Notes under the pieces: model-generated
Told to the model about the DNA's origin: nothing
The model's database searches: none
The model's input: only the letters and a program-made list of their open reading frames with translations
Part shown: piece after piece, positions 8,776 to 16,876 of the stretch
Position numbering within the stretch: the first letter of the stretch is position 1
How the letters are laid out: each line of letters opens with the position of its first letter
Position numbers and translations under genes: made by a program
NCBI GenBank assembly: GCA_023133595.1
Contig: JAGLWF010000004.1
Coordinates: forward strand, 1-64,000
Direction of reading: 5' to 3'
From: Nanobdellota archaeon
GTDB taxonomy: Archaea; Nanobdellota; Nanobdellia; Woesearchaeales; WJKV01
DNA: 64,000 bases

Positions 8776-9372
8776 TTACTTTTGTGGTATATATCCATCG
8801 AACAATTCGTTTAATGCATGATGAAAAGGCATCAGTGGTTCTAGGTCAATACCATCATCTTTTAATTCTCCTAGATCAGCGAGAAGATGTGCGTGTGTCT
8901 CATCCATCCAGACATCAGAGCAATAGTTTGATTCATGAAGATATTTGTTGATCCTTGCTCTGATCTCTTCTGGGATTCGTAATAAGATTCCAGCTGCTTT
9001 TATTCTATATCCTTCATTCAAATAGTAAAGAGCATGCCCGCATTCATGCCTGAAATCATCTTCAGGAGTCTCTGAATCTGAACTTGTCCCAATAATATAG
9101 AATTGATCACCCTGTTTTCCCCTAAAAAGATCTAAGAATCCTGATTCTTGTCCTGACAAAGGATCAAATCTGCCTTCATAAAAAGCATCTAAAACATGAG
9201 AGGGAAAATTAAAACCAGACCAATCTTCATAATATGTGAACTTGCCTGTTCTTTTTCCTTTGAATTTTGGATTTTCAAAATGTTCCTGGAATCTTAGAAA
9301 TGTTGAAGTAATGTCCAATTGCGTAGGAAAAATGACATGGAATATTTCTTTTGTCAGCTCTACTAATTGCAT
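8776..9372 (-). CDS. putative zinc metallopeptidase (HExxH)
   Basis: A 198-residue protein with HECGHALYYL, a zinc-binding HExxH motif, and a later DETHAHLLAD that could give the third ligand. No signal peptide is seen, so a cytoplasmic enzyme is likely. The frame can be opened from 9393, but TTTTATATTG on the minus strand (9392-9401) is about 24 bases from the ATG at 9372. The peptidase family is not clear to me. Confidence 0.65.
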   Translation of the reverse strand: MQLVELTKEIFHVIFPTQLDITSTFLRFQEHFENPKFKGKRTGKFTYYEDWSGFNFPSHVLDAFYEGRFDPLSGQESGFLDLFRGKQGDQFYIIGTSSDSETPEDDFRHECGHALYYLNEGYRIKAAGILLRIPEEIRARINKYLHESNYCSDVWMDETHAHLLADLGELKDDGIDLEPLMPFHHALNELFDGYIPQK

Positions 9373-9445
9373 AATCACTGAAAATATGATCAATATAAAA
9401 ATCTAACTCAAAAGGTTTATAATTTGGATATATTTTTCTTATAAG

Positions 9446-9931
9446 ATGGATCCCAGAGAAGCTTTTCTATTTGTGAGAGACATTCCATACAGAATACCTC
9501 TTCATCGTGAAGAGCCGGATCATTGCTGCAATGGAAAACATGTAGTTTTAAAAGAATTGTTAGAGGGCGAAGGTTTGACAGTTCGGCCAAGGGTCTGCCA
9601 GTATTGTTGGGAGGATTTTCCATTGCCAGGAGAACTTGAAAGAAGGATTCCTCCTGGGGTCAATTGCCTTCATCTTTATCTTGAAGCAAGAAGAAAAGGA
9701 GATTGGTATGTTGTTGATGCTACATGGGACAGAGGACTTGGGAAAGTTTTTTTTATCAACCATTGGGAAGATAATATGATGGTTGCTGTCTATGCAAATA
9801 AAGTTTTTTCTCCAGAAGAAAGCCTGGAACTCTTTGAAGAAGATGATAATGAATACGAAGGCGACAAAGAAGCATTAGCTAGATTTTATAGGGAAGTCAA
9901 TAATTGGTTGGATAGAATTAGGAATGGTTAG
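9446..9931 (+). CDS. transglutaminase-like cysteine protein
   Basis: A 161-residue protein with the order of a transglutaminase-fold catalytic triad: Cys in CCNGKHVVLKELL (about residue 28), His in CLHLYLEARRKGDWYV, and Asp in VVDATWDRG. Such proteins are often peptidases or amidases. The TATA box GGTTTATAATTT at 9413-9424 lies about 28 bases upstream. The gene ends exactly one base before the convergent gene begins. Confidence 0.7.
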   Translation: MDPREAFLFVRDIPYRIPLHREEPDHCCNGKHVVLKELLEGEGLTVRPRVCQYCWEDFPLPGELERRIPPGVNCLHLYLEARRKGDWYVVDATWDRGLGKVFFINHWEDNMMVAVYANKVFSPEESLELFEEDDNEYEGDKEALARFYREVNNWLDRIRNG

Positions 9932-10351
9932 TCATACAAAATAATCATTGGCAAGTTGCCTTACATTATCCCAAAGCTGAACTTCATCTTCTCTGAATTC
10001 CTCAATCCTGTTGAATGCAACAGTATCAAATCTTAATGCGATAGCAACAAAATTATATGTCTCCCTCTCAGAATCAAATTTACATCCAAAGGGAGAAGCG
10101 CTTGTTCGCGCATGTATCATCCCACTAACACGGAACACTCCAGGCCTTGTTTTGATTTTCTCGCCTTCTTCTCTAGAATGACCATAGATACATTTATTAT
10201 CCTCGTGTATGCTGTAAGAAACTGTCGCAGGCAGATGCTCTGCAAGATGTTTAAATAATTTTTCTAATTCTTCAAGAGACAATCTTGGCAAATCAATAGT
10301 AGCTCTTTCTTCTAGAATCTCAAAATCACTTTTTGGTTTTTCAGATGTCAT
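9932..10351 (-). CDS. small protein, first of three local paralogs
   Basis: A 139-residue acidic protein of unknown function. It shares a pattern with the genes at 11375 and 11842: an N-terminal ATIDLPRLSLEELEKLFKHLAEHL helix region, a central beta-rich part, and a C-terminal VQLWDNVRQLANDYF helix. CTTTAAATATT on the minus strand lies 26 bases before the ATG at 10351. Confidence 0.7.
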   Translation of the reverse strand: MTSEKPKSDFEILEERATIDLPRLSLEELEKLFKHLAEHLPATVSYSIHEDNKCIYGHSREEGEKIKTRPGVFRVSGMIHARTSASPFGCKFDSERETYNFVAIALRFDTVAFNRIEEFREDEVQLWDNVRQLANDYFV

Positions 10352-10383
10352 AAGAGAATAGAATCAACATGAATATTTAAAGC

Positions 10384-11328
10384 TTATGTTACCCTTTTAT
10401 TAAGCAGCCATAGTATCATTGCTTTCTGCATATGCAGCCTGTTCTCTGCCTGGTCAAAGATGATAGAATTCTTATGGTCAACAGCATCTCGTGTTATCTC
10501 GTAACCGATATGGCAGGCCATGCAATGCATGATCCTTGCTTTTGGCGCGTATTTATTGATTAATTTAGCATTCAACTGATACGGAATGAACTTTTTCTTC
10601 CTTCTCTCGTATTCTTTCTTGAACTTTGGCTTTACTTTCTTGTCTTCAAAGAATTCCATGTTCATCCATGCATCTGTGTGGACATAATCAGCATCTTTCA
10701 AAGCATTTTTAAGATCTAATGTTCGTTCAATCATGCCTGTTTTTTCTGCTTGTTTCAACAATTCTTTGTCAATACTTGTTTTGTCAACTTCTGGGGAAGC
10801 CATAATGAATTTTATCCCTAGCTTTGCACATGTCAGCATCAAGGAATTGGAAACATTATCTTCCATACCAAGCCAGACAACTTTCTTCATATTCTTAATC
10901 CCGCCAGAAAACTCAGCCATTGTAAACACATCACTCAATGCTTGCGCCGGATGATATTTTTCACTGCAACCGTCAATAATTGGAATCCTGTTATAGGAAG
11001 CAGCTTTTATCACATCTGCTGCTTTCAATGCACGGAACATTAAGATATCACCATAACGCATCACTGCTCGTATCTCATCTTCAAAATCAGCAATAGTAAA
11101 TTGTGTTGTTCTTGCGTCAAGGAAGATTGCATGCCCTCCAAGTTCTGTCATTGCAGCTTCAAAAGATAATCTTGTTCTTGTGGAAGTCTTCTGAAAGAAC
11201 ATTATCATTGTCTTGTTATGCAGATAATCTTTGCCAGACTTTCTTTTGGCTTTAAGTTTTTTAGCCATGTCCAACATATTAAGAATGTCTTTCTTATTCA
11301 CATCTTTTAATGATATCAAATGTTTCAT
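10384..11328 (-). CDS. ornithine-carbamoyltransferase-like protein with altered substrate loops
   Basis: A 314-residue aspartate/ornithine carbamoyltransferase-family enzyme that should bind carbamoyl phosphate: STRTR, the Arg in MFRAL, and HPAQ are all present, as is the catalytic-site Cys (HCM). The second-substrate region differs from true ornithine enzymes: the SMG loop is NME (AWMNMEFF) and HCLPxHRG is HCMACHIG, although the Asp of TDxW remains. The longer frame starts at 11367, but AGATATATAAAGG 25 bases before the ATG at 11328 and the family N-terminus MKHLISLKD put the start at 11328. No other arginine gene is nearby. Confidence 0.85.
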   Translation of the reverse strand: MKHLISLKDVNKKDILNMLDMAKKLKAKRKSGKDYLHNKTMIMFFQKTSTRTRLSFEAAMTELGGHAIFLDARTTQFTIADFEDEIRAVMRYGDILMFRALKAADVIKAASYNRIPIIDGCSEKYHPAQALSDVFTMAEFSGGIKNMKKVVWLGMEDNVSNSLMLTCAKLGIKFIMASPEVDKTSIDKELLKQAEKTGMIERTLDLKNALKDADYVHTDAWMNMEFFEDKKVKPKFKKEYERRKKKFIPYQLNAKLINKYAPKARIMHCMACHIGYEITRDAVDHKNSIIFDQAENRLHMQKAMILWLLNKRVT

Positions 11329-11374
11329 GCATATAGCAGAGAAATTATCCTTTATATATCTTTTCATAAAAGTA

Positions 11375-11794
11375 TCAAGTTTTATGATACCCTCTGCTCA
11401 GATAAGTCGCAGTAAGGGTGTTGATCTCCATCCATGTTTCAAAAGTATCTTCTGTATAATCTGCAATATCTTCCTCATCCATACTGATCTCCATTGATTT
11501 TTGTTTGGTTCTGTCGTCTACATATTTCTCGCACTTGAAATCAATAACCTGATCAGCATCTTCATCCATTGTAAAAAATCCATCAATAGTGACACTGCTT
11601 GTCAATGGTTTTGGTGTTCCTGCATCACCTTCAAAATTGTCAACAACTCTACCCAGATTTACATGATAATCAACCTGGCACTTTAGATGTCTGGCAAGAT
11701 AAATTAGCATATCTTCCATCTGTTTTCTATCTAAAGCTTCTGGGAATATAATTGTGCTTACATTACGTAGATTTTCTAACCAATCGCTTGCCAT
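11375..11794 (-). CDS. small protein, second of three local paralogs
   Basis: A 139-residue protein related to its neighbours at 9932 and 11842. The recognisable shared part is VSTIIFPEALDRKQMEDMLIYLARHL near the N-terminus; the C-terminal helix (ETWMEINTLTATYL) is more diverged. TTTTATATATAT on the minus strand (about 11812-11825) is 24 bases from the second ATG at 11794, so I use that rather than 11800. Confidence 0.65.
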   Translation of the reverse strand: MASDWLENLRNVSTIIFPEALDRKQMEDMLIYLARHLKCQVDYHVNLGRVVDNFEGDAGTPKPLTSSVTIDGFFTMDEDADQVIDFKCEKYVDDRTKQKSMEISMDEEDIADYTEDTFETWMEINTLTATYLSRGYHKT

Positions 11795-11841
11795 GATCAT
11801 GATAATATCTGAAATATATATAAAATTTATGTATGATCTCT

Positions 11842-12273
11842 CTATGAGAAATAATTATCAACCTGTCCCCTCACATCATCCCATACCTGGACTGTTTTCA
11901 TAGGAATATCTTCAAGTGTCTGCCCTGGTTCGAACTTGAACTCAATAGCATCAAAAGTAAACAATTCTTCTAAGTTAACTCTGCATCTAAAAGGAATGTT
12001 ATAGAAACTTCCATTTCCAAACTCTTTTTCTACTTCTCCCTCAAGGCCTATGGAAAAATCTCCATTATCTTCATGTCCTCTTCCAAATGTTGCTCTCATA
12101 TGAGTCGGATAAAAACGGATCTGCCTGTAACCGTTATCAACAATATAACCAAAAAGATCCTCCATTTCATTGACATCAAGAGATCTAGGAAACTCAATAG
12201 TCCTTCTCTCGTTTACTTCATCCACTGATCTGCTTGTTTCTTCGGTCAATAGAGCAACTTCTTCTTCTCCCAT
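11842..12273 (-). CDS. small protein, third of three local paralogs
   Basis: A 143-residue relative of the two genes above, with RRTIEFPRSLDVNEMEDLFGYIVDN and the C-terminal VQVWDDVRGQVDNYFS, closest to the 9932 copy (VQLWDNVRQLANDYFV). CTTTTATATCTA on the minus strand lies 25 bases before the ATG at 12273. Each of the three has its own promoter, so they are dispersed duplicates rather than an operon. Confidence 0.7.
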   Translation of the reverse strand: MGEEEVALLTEETSRSVDEVNERRTIEFPRSLDVNEMEDLFGYIVDNGYRQIRFYPTHMRATFGRGHEDNGDFSIGLEGEVEKEFGNGSFYNIPFRCRVNLEELFTFDAIEFKFEPGQTLEDIPMKTVQVWDDVRGQVDNYFS

Positions 12274-12313
12274 ATTATAATTATAGATTTCTAGATATAA
12301 AAGTTCATGGTGT

Positions 12314-13285
12314 CTATTGTGTTACAACAGACCTAAAAATTTGATCTAATATTTTCCATTTTCTGCCAACAACATGAGGCTGCATTGACTGGATCACATC
12401 TCTGTAAGACATCTCTGGAACAGGATTCATCAAGAAGATCGGAATCTTTTTATAGAATGCAACAGCAATTTCAGAGAAAGAGTTTTCTCCTACACGTCCT
12501 GGAATTCTTTCATTATCATAATTTGCAACATAGATAGCATCTGACCGGCCAATCTTTCTAAAATGATCTATTGTTGATATAGTTTGTCTTCTGATAAACT
12601 CTTCCTCTTCCGGGTCATGAAAATCAATCATGCTTGGAAGAAGGATTTCATATTCCAGTTTTTGAAGAGCTTTTTTTATCCTTGGTAAACGAGGGAAGAA
12701 TTTAGCACTTGAGCATAATGTAATCTTCAATGGTTCTATGAATTTTTTCACAGCAGCATAATCTGCTTCTTTCTTTTCCGGGGAATACATCCATTTCCTG
12801 CTAGGATGGTTCAATACAAAAGTAAGAACTCCATTAAACTCTTGTATCTTGCCCAGTCTCTCCTCGAATGTTCTTTCTTCTTCAGGAAAAAGATGATTAT
12901 AGACTGTTGATCCGCACGCAATGATTCTTCTTGGCTGAAACTCCCTCACCTGTTCCTCTAATATCGGTCTGCATTTTTCATATTCTTTTTTCTTTGGATT
13001 TTTATCTTCTAGTAGTACGCACTTGAATAAATTAGTGATAAAAATATTATCCCTTACTCGGCTTAAGCCACAGTAATTCAGCATCTCGAGTATTTTCTTT
13101 CCAGTCCGTGTCTGAAACAGAGCTATCTCGTATAATTGATTAGGAAATAAACCAGGCACAGCTACGCGACTGTCTGGCTTATGCAAAATTATCATTATCT
13201 TCTCTTCTCCATTAACATTTCCATTCAAGCCAGGATGGAAATGAGAAGCTCCTTCGCATGGTTCAGAACATGGTCTCTCAGTCAT
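12314..13285 (-). CDS. uracil-DNA-glycosylase-like domain fused to a nucleoside-deoxyribosyltransferase-like domain
   Basis: A 323-residue two-domain protein. Residues 1-190 resemble family 4 uracil-DNA glycosylases: Cys6 and Cys10 near the N-terminus plus Cys89 (NLFKC) and Cys105 (EKC) could hold the 4Fe-4S cluster, and NHPSRKW matches the HPS motif. Motif A, normally GExPG, is ILHKPDS, so glycosylase activity is uncertain. Residues 195-323 (KITLCSSAKFF, DHFRKIGRSDAIYVANYD, GRVGENSFSEIAVAFYKKIPIFLMNP) resemble nucleoside 2-deoxyribosyltransferase-fold proteins. The frame opens at 13306, but a TATA box at 13304-13317 places a leaderless start at 13285. Confidence 0.75.
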   Translation of the reverse strand: MTERPCSEPCEGASHFHPGLNGNVNGEEKIMIILHKPDSRVAVPGLFPNQLYEIALFQTRTGKKILEMLNYCGLSRVRDNIFITNLFKCVLLEDKNPKKKEYEKCRPILEEQVREFQPRRIIACGSTVYNHLFPEEERTFEERLGKIQEFNGVLTFVLNHPSRKWMYSPEKKEADYAAVKKFIEPLKITLCSSAKFFPRLPRIKKALQKLEYEILLPSMIDFHDPEEEEFIRRQTISTIDHFRKIGRSDAIYVANYDNERIPGRVGENSFSEIAVAFYKKIPIFLMNPVPEMSYRDVIQSMQPHVVGRKWKILDQIFRSVVTQ

Positions 13286-13303
13286 TCTATAGTGGGAAAG
13301 AGT

Positions 13304-13317
13304 CAAATATATAAATT
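13304..13317 (-). promoter_or_regulatory. TATA box for the UDG-NDT fusion gene
   Basis: Read on the minus strand it is AATTTATATATTTG, centred 26 bases before the ATG at 13285. It decides between the two possible starts. Confidence 0.5.
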
Positions 13318-13350
13318 ATTAGATTATTTAAAAGTAAAAGGAGGTTCAAA

Positions 13351-13743
13351 ATGAAGATATACATAATATGCGTGATAATCCTAATATCTGTTCTCGCTGT
13401 TGGATGCGCAAAGCAGGTAAGCATCAATAGTTTTGACGAATGCATTGCTGCTGGAAATCCTGCAATGGAATCCTATCCAAGACAGTGTCGGGCTGGTGAT
13501 CAGACTTTTGTAGAACAGATAGATGCAATTCCAATGGAAGAAGCAATAGCAATTGCAGAGGAAAGCGAATGTGTAGAAAAGGGAGAATTAATCCGAGAGT
13601 CTATAATGCATAACGACAATACAAATACTTGGTGGATTGATCTTGATTTAGAGAAACCAGGATGCAATCCTGCATGTGTTGTCAGTGATGTTACAAAGAT
13701 GGCAGAAATCAACTGGAGATGCACAGGGCTTATAGCAGAGTAG
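13351..13743 (+). CDS. small lipoprotein
   Basis: A 130-residue exported protein. The N-terminus IICVIILISVLAVGC is a lipobox, with lipid attachment expected on Cys19. Residues 26-53 (SFDECIAAGNPAMESYPRQCRAG, split here for length) match a short cysteine-containing segment common in prokaryotic lipoproteins. A strong AGGAGGT lies five bases before the ATG. Four cysteines in the mature part could form two disulfides. The role is unknown. Confidence 0.75.
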   Translation: MKIYIICVIILISVLAVGCAKQVSINSFDECIAAGNPAMESYPRQCRAGDQTFVEQIDAIPMEEAIAIAEESECVEKGELIRESIMHNDNTNTWWIDLDLEKPGCNPACVVSDVTKMAEINWRCTGLIAE

Positions 13744-14200
13744 ATTTATCTTTTTCTTCTTTTTTTGGTGGATCTATTATTTTCACCATATTAAAATATA
13801 GTTCTAGAAAACGTTCGAATTCCCGCAGATGTCCAGGAACAGTTTTTTTCATATCATATTTTATTGCATAAGCAACAGGATTCCATTCTTCTGGATCGTA
13901 GACTGATTCTGGAAACTTCCATACCTGCTCAAACCAATGAAGAAATTCACAGCTCATATCAATCACTCCTTCTGGATTTTCGCATCCCATTTTTCCTCCG
14001 ACATAAACAGGAGGATAATCGTCACCAAAAACCTGCCCTAATAATCTCACTCCCTGGATAAAACCTGAAACAGCAGCCCGTGTCTGATCCTGTGATGCTG
14101 GCAGACAAGGATGCCTTTGTCCGACAATATTTCCTTCTGGCAGGGGTTTTTGCTGCAGAAAAATAACATATCCGTCTAAACTCTCATTCTTATTTGTCAT
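13730..14200 (-). CDS. protein of unknown function
   Basis: A 156-residue soluble protein I do not recognise, with two or three cysteines (CLPASQ, GCENPEG, MSCEF) and a helical C-terminus ending in a charged tail. Its 3' end overlaps the convergent lipoprotein gene by 14 bases. Confidence 0.6.
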   Translation of the reverse strand: MTNKNESLDGYVIFLQQKPLPEGNIVGQRHPCLPASQDQTRAAVSGFIQGVRLLGQVFGDDYPPVYVGGKMGCENPEGVIDMSCEFLHWFEQVWKFPESVYDPEEWNPVAYAIKYDMKKTVPGHLREFERFLELYFNMVKIIDPPKKEEKDKSTLL

Positions 14201-14294
14201 GCAATTTTTAAGTTAATAACCAATTTATAAACATTTCTTTTTAAACAACCCGAATATTTATATATTGCTTATTTTTCTTATCTTCGGTGATATA

Positions 14295-14576
14295 ATGGCA
14301 GAAGAAGCATTACAAGATTTTACAGAAAGATTAGAAATAGCAAAAGTTGTATATGATTTTTTTATAGCGAATCCTGGCAAAGATTATTCTGTAGATGTAA
14401 ACGAGTTAGATAAAGGCGGTCCAGATACAAAGCTGGTCTCAGATCTGGGTTTGGATCTTATTGACGCAGCTGAACTTATAGCAGTACTTGAAGATAGATT
14501 AGGAATTGGTGATATGGGGGATGGTATTAGAGAACAGATCCTTCATAGCGGTGACTTAGTTTCCGTGATCTGGTGA
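14295..14576 (+). CDS. acyl-carrier-protein-like protein lacking the carrier serine
   Basis: A 93-residue protein with the helix order of acyl carrier proteins: KLVSDLGLDLIDAAELIAVLEDRLGI corresponds to the helix II region, and ILHSGDLVSVIW to the end of helix IV. The attachment motif DSL is DLI (residues 54-56), with Leu55 where the phosphopantetheinyl serine should be, so it cannot be an ordinary carrier. GGTGAT precedes the ATG at 14295, and the TATA box AATATTTATATATT is at 14253-14266. The frame opens earlier at 14265, which I reject on these grounds. Confidence 0.65.
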   Translation: MAEEALQDFTERLEIAKVVYDFFIANPGKDYSVDVNELDKGGPDTKLVSDLGLDLIDAAELIAVLEDRLGIGDMGDGIREQILHSGDLVSVIW

Positions 14577-14579
14577 ATG

Positions 14580-14593
14580 CAGCTTATGCTGCA
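14580..14593. terminator. small hairpin after the ACP-like gene
   Basis: GCAGC-TTAT-GCTGC forms a perfect five-pair stem three bases after the stop. The next T-rich tract begins near 14628, so this is a 3' structure rather than a clear terminator. Confidence 0.3.
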
Positions 14594-14630
14594 AGATATG
14601 GTAAATCTCTAGAGAAAACAGAATAATTTT

Positions 14631-15239
14631 TTATTTTTTCTTTCCTTTTAGTAAGGGAACAAACCTGAACGCACCTTTCTTTTCTATCTTTAATTCTCCT
14701 TTGACTTTTATTGCAACTATCATTTCCTGTTCAACAGTTCCGATCGGAGCAACCAACAGCCCCCCTTCTTTCAATTGATCTTTCCATGCTTCTGGAATCT
14801 TCTCTGAACCGCACGTTGCAATTATCCGATCATAGGGTGCTTCTTTTGGATAACCTTTTGAACCATCTCCATGTGTAACTTCTACATTTTCTATGCCTGC
14901 AGTTTTCAGGTTTTCTCTTGCAAAATCTGCTAGTTTCTTTATCCTTTCAACAGAAATTATCTTGTTCTTTGTAAGTTTGGATAATAAAGCAGCATTATAA
15001 CCAGAACCAGCACCAATCTCTAAGACTTTACTATCTTCTTTCACATCCAAGAAATCTAGCATCATTACAACTGTTGTTGGCTGTGATATTGTCTGCTCTT
15101 CAATTATTGGAAGGGGGATATCTGCATAAGCTTCTTCTCTATGTTCTGGAAGAATGAATTTCTCTCTTGGAACCTTAAGAAAAGCTTCAATTATTTTTTT
15201 ATTTTTTATCAAGCCTAAACTTTCCCAGTGTTCAACCAA
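14631..15239 (-). CDS. pcm: protein-L-isoaspartate O-methyltransferase
   Basis: Repairs damaged proteins by methylating L-isoaspartyl residues with S-adenosylmethionine. The SAM-binding motif is VLEIGAGSGYNAALL (about residues 77-91), followed by ISVER and GDGSKGYPKEAPYDRII, all standard in Pcm. The listed start is a TTG; the frame stays open for at least 25 codons further upstream (KSKDLLREKSKSYTLDDKKA) without an ATG or GTG, and archaeal Pcm proteins usually have about that many more residues. The true N-terminus is therefore uncertain. Confidence 0.92.
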   Translation of the reverse strand: MVEHWESLGLIKNKKIIEAFLKVPREKFILPEHREEAYADIPLPIIEEQTISQPTTVVMMLDFLDVKEDSKVLEIGAGSGYNAALLSKLTKNKIISVERIKKLADFARENLKTAGIENVEVTHGDGSKGYPKEAPYDRIIATCGSEKIPEAWKDQLKEGGLLVAPIGTVEQEMIVAIKVKGELKIEKKGAFRFVPLLKGKKK

Positions 15240-15339
15240 AGCTTTCTTATCATCCAGGGTATAGGACTTTGATTTCTCTCTTAATAAATCCTTCGACTTT
15301 TCCGCAAGATTTAAATGTATGTATTACTAAGATCCTGAT

Positions 15340-15582
15340 ATGGCAAAAGATTTACTGATAAAAAAATTGAGAGACCTGCCAAAAGGTGTAAAAGCTAATC
15401 TGCCAAAACATGCGCAAGAGATCTATATGAAGGCATATAATAATGCCTGGGAACAATACAAGGATCCAAAGAAAAGATGGGCTGGAGGATCAAGAAAGGA
15501 GACAGCGCACAGAGTAGCATGGAATGCAGTGAAAAAAGAGTATGAGAAGAATGAAAAAGGCAGATGGGTAAAAAAGAAGTGA
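15340..15582 (+). CDS. ChaB-family protein
   Basis: An 80-residue basic protein matching the ChaB domain: LPKHAQEIYMKAYNNAWEQY, then AHRVAWNAVKKEYEKNEKGRW. ChaB was named for cation transport regulation in E. coli but its role is not established. GATTTAAATG about 27 bases upstream suggests a leaderless transcript. Confidence 0.85.
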   Translation: MAKDLLIKKLRDLPKGVKANLPKHAQEIYMKAYNNAWEQYKDPKKRWAGGSRKETAHRVAWNAVKKEYEKNEKGRWVKKK

Positions 15583-15616
15583 AGCTTTATAAATAAAAAC
15601 AAAAACTCTTCTTCTT

Positions 15617-16312
15617 ATGGAGAAAAATATACTTTTTGACGCTTTAGGATGCACTTGTACAAACGAGAATCTTGGAGCAATAATCTTAGGTCTCGACCTG
15701 AAACCAGATGACAATGTCCTGGCTGTTGGAGGCTGCGGGGACCAGGCATTTGCAATACTGGAATATGCTAGTGAAGTAAAAGCTGTAGACTTTCATCCTG
15801 CGCAGGTAGATTTCATCAAGAAACGGATCGCAATGCTGGAGCTGGGAGATATGCAGAGATTCTTGATGAATCCAAAACTAAAAGCAGACGCGGAATTTTC
15901 CATGGGATCAACAATGCGTAAAGATGAAGAGATAAATACAGGCAGAAGACATGCGTATTTTACTTATGAAGGGAGATTTAATAAAATAAGGAAAAAATTA
16001 TCACATCTAGAAGTTGAAGAAGCAGATATTCTTGAAGTTGCTGTGAATGAAAAAGGTTTTACAAAAGTATACCTGTCTAATGCTATCAGTTATAATCCTT
16101 CACGATTTGTTAATCCTACTTTAGTTCTTTCAGAGATTGCAGCAAATTTACCAGTTGGCGGTCTGATCTACGTCGCTGACCATGATGTTATCAGTCGAGA
16201 TCATGGTGACATATTTCTTCCAGATAGAGTAGTTATTGAAGAAAAGTTGACAAAAATAGCGCAGAAAACAAAAGCCAGGCAATGGAGCTCTGCTGTCTAC
16301 AAAGTAGCTTAG
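15617..16312 (+). CDS. DUF3419/BtaA-like SAM-dependent transferase
   Basis: A 231-residue protein resembling BtaA-type S-adenosylmethionine:diacylglycerol 3-amino-3-carboxypropyl transferases (DUF3419). The SAM site reads PDDNVLAVGGCGDQAFAILEY followed by VKAVDFHPAQVDFIKKR, where AVDxxPAQ is the family hallmark. It is shorter than full BtaA (usually about 400 residues), so it may be a SAM-binding relative with another substrate. TTTATAAATA lies about 28 bases upstream. A link to the bacterial-type lipid genes at 56-59 kb is possible but unproven. Confidence 0.65.
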   Translation: MEKNILFDALGCTCTNENLGAIILGLDLKPDDNVLAVGGCGDQAFAILEYASEVKAVDFHPAQVDFIKKRIAMLELGDMQRFLMNPKLKADAEFSMGSTMRKDEEINTGRRHAYFTYEGRFNKIRKKLSHLEVEEADILEVAVNEKGFTKVYLSNAISYNPSRFVNPTLVLSEIAANLPVGGLIYVADHDVISRDHGDIFLPDRVVIEEKLTKIAQKTKARQWSSAVYKVA

Positions 16313-16845
16313 AATATTCCATCAAAAACATCTTTCTTCACAACCCTATAAGCTGGTTTATAGATTGTTTCATATACCATAGAATGAGATCCCAGTGGAT
16401 ATTTCCAGGCTTCAACCCAGACCTGGAACTTTCTTATCTTCACTTCAATATATCCATAACTGCAGAGATTTTGGACCTCAGACCAGAGATCGATAAAATC
16501 TTCTTTTGTTGCTCTTATCTCTTCAGCAGATTTTTTCATTGCTTCAAACAATTTATCAACAGAAAGATCCCTGAATTTAAACGGTCGAAGATTAATCCGG
16601 ACTATGCTTCTATCAAGAGATATATTCTCTACTAACTCCTCTTCATCAGAAGCTTCAACTCCTTCGAACTCTTGAATAAGTTTTTCTCGAGCATCATCTG
16701 TCATTATATGACCAGGACCAAGAACACTTTGATACATCATCTTGTAGAGATCATGGATACCCATGTTTGGTCTTTTCTTGTTATGCGATTCTATCAAACG
16801 AAACAATTCTTTATCCCCCTCTGGGGCACGAACACTTAGTTGCAT
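16309..16845 (-). CDS. conserved protein of unknown function
   Basis: A 178-residue protein. The segment DLYKMMYQSVLGPGHIMTDDAR (split: DLYKMMYQSVLGPGHI then MTDDAR) resembles an uncharacterised prokaryotic family with a YQxxLGPGH motif. No catalytic motif can be assigned. Its stop overlaps the convergent DUF3419 gene by four bases. Confidence 0.65.
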   Translation of the reverse strand: MQLSVRAPEGDKELFRLIESHNKKRPNMGIHDLYKMMYQSVLGPGHIMTDDAREKLIQEFEGVEASDEEELVENISLDRSIVRINLRPFKFRDLSVDKLFEAMKKSAEEIRATKEDFIDLWSEVQNLCSYGYIEVKIRKFQVWVEAWKYPLGSHSMVYETIYKPAYRVVKKDVFDGIF

Positions 16846-16876
16846 ATCAGGGGCAGAATATAATGAATATATAAAT

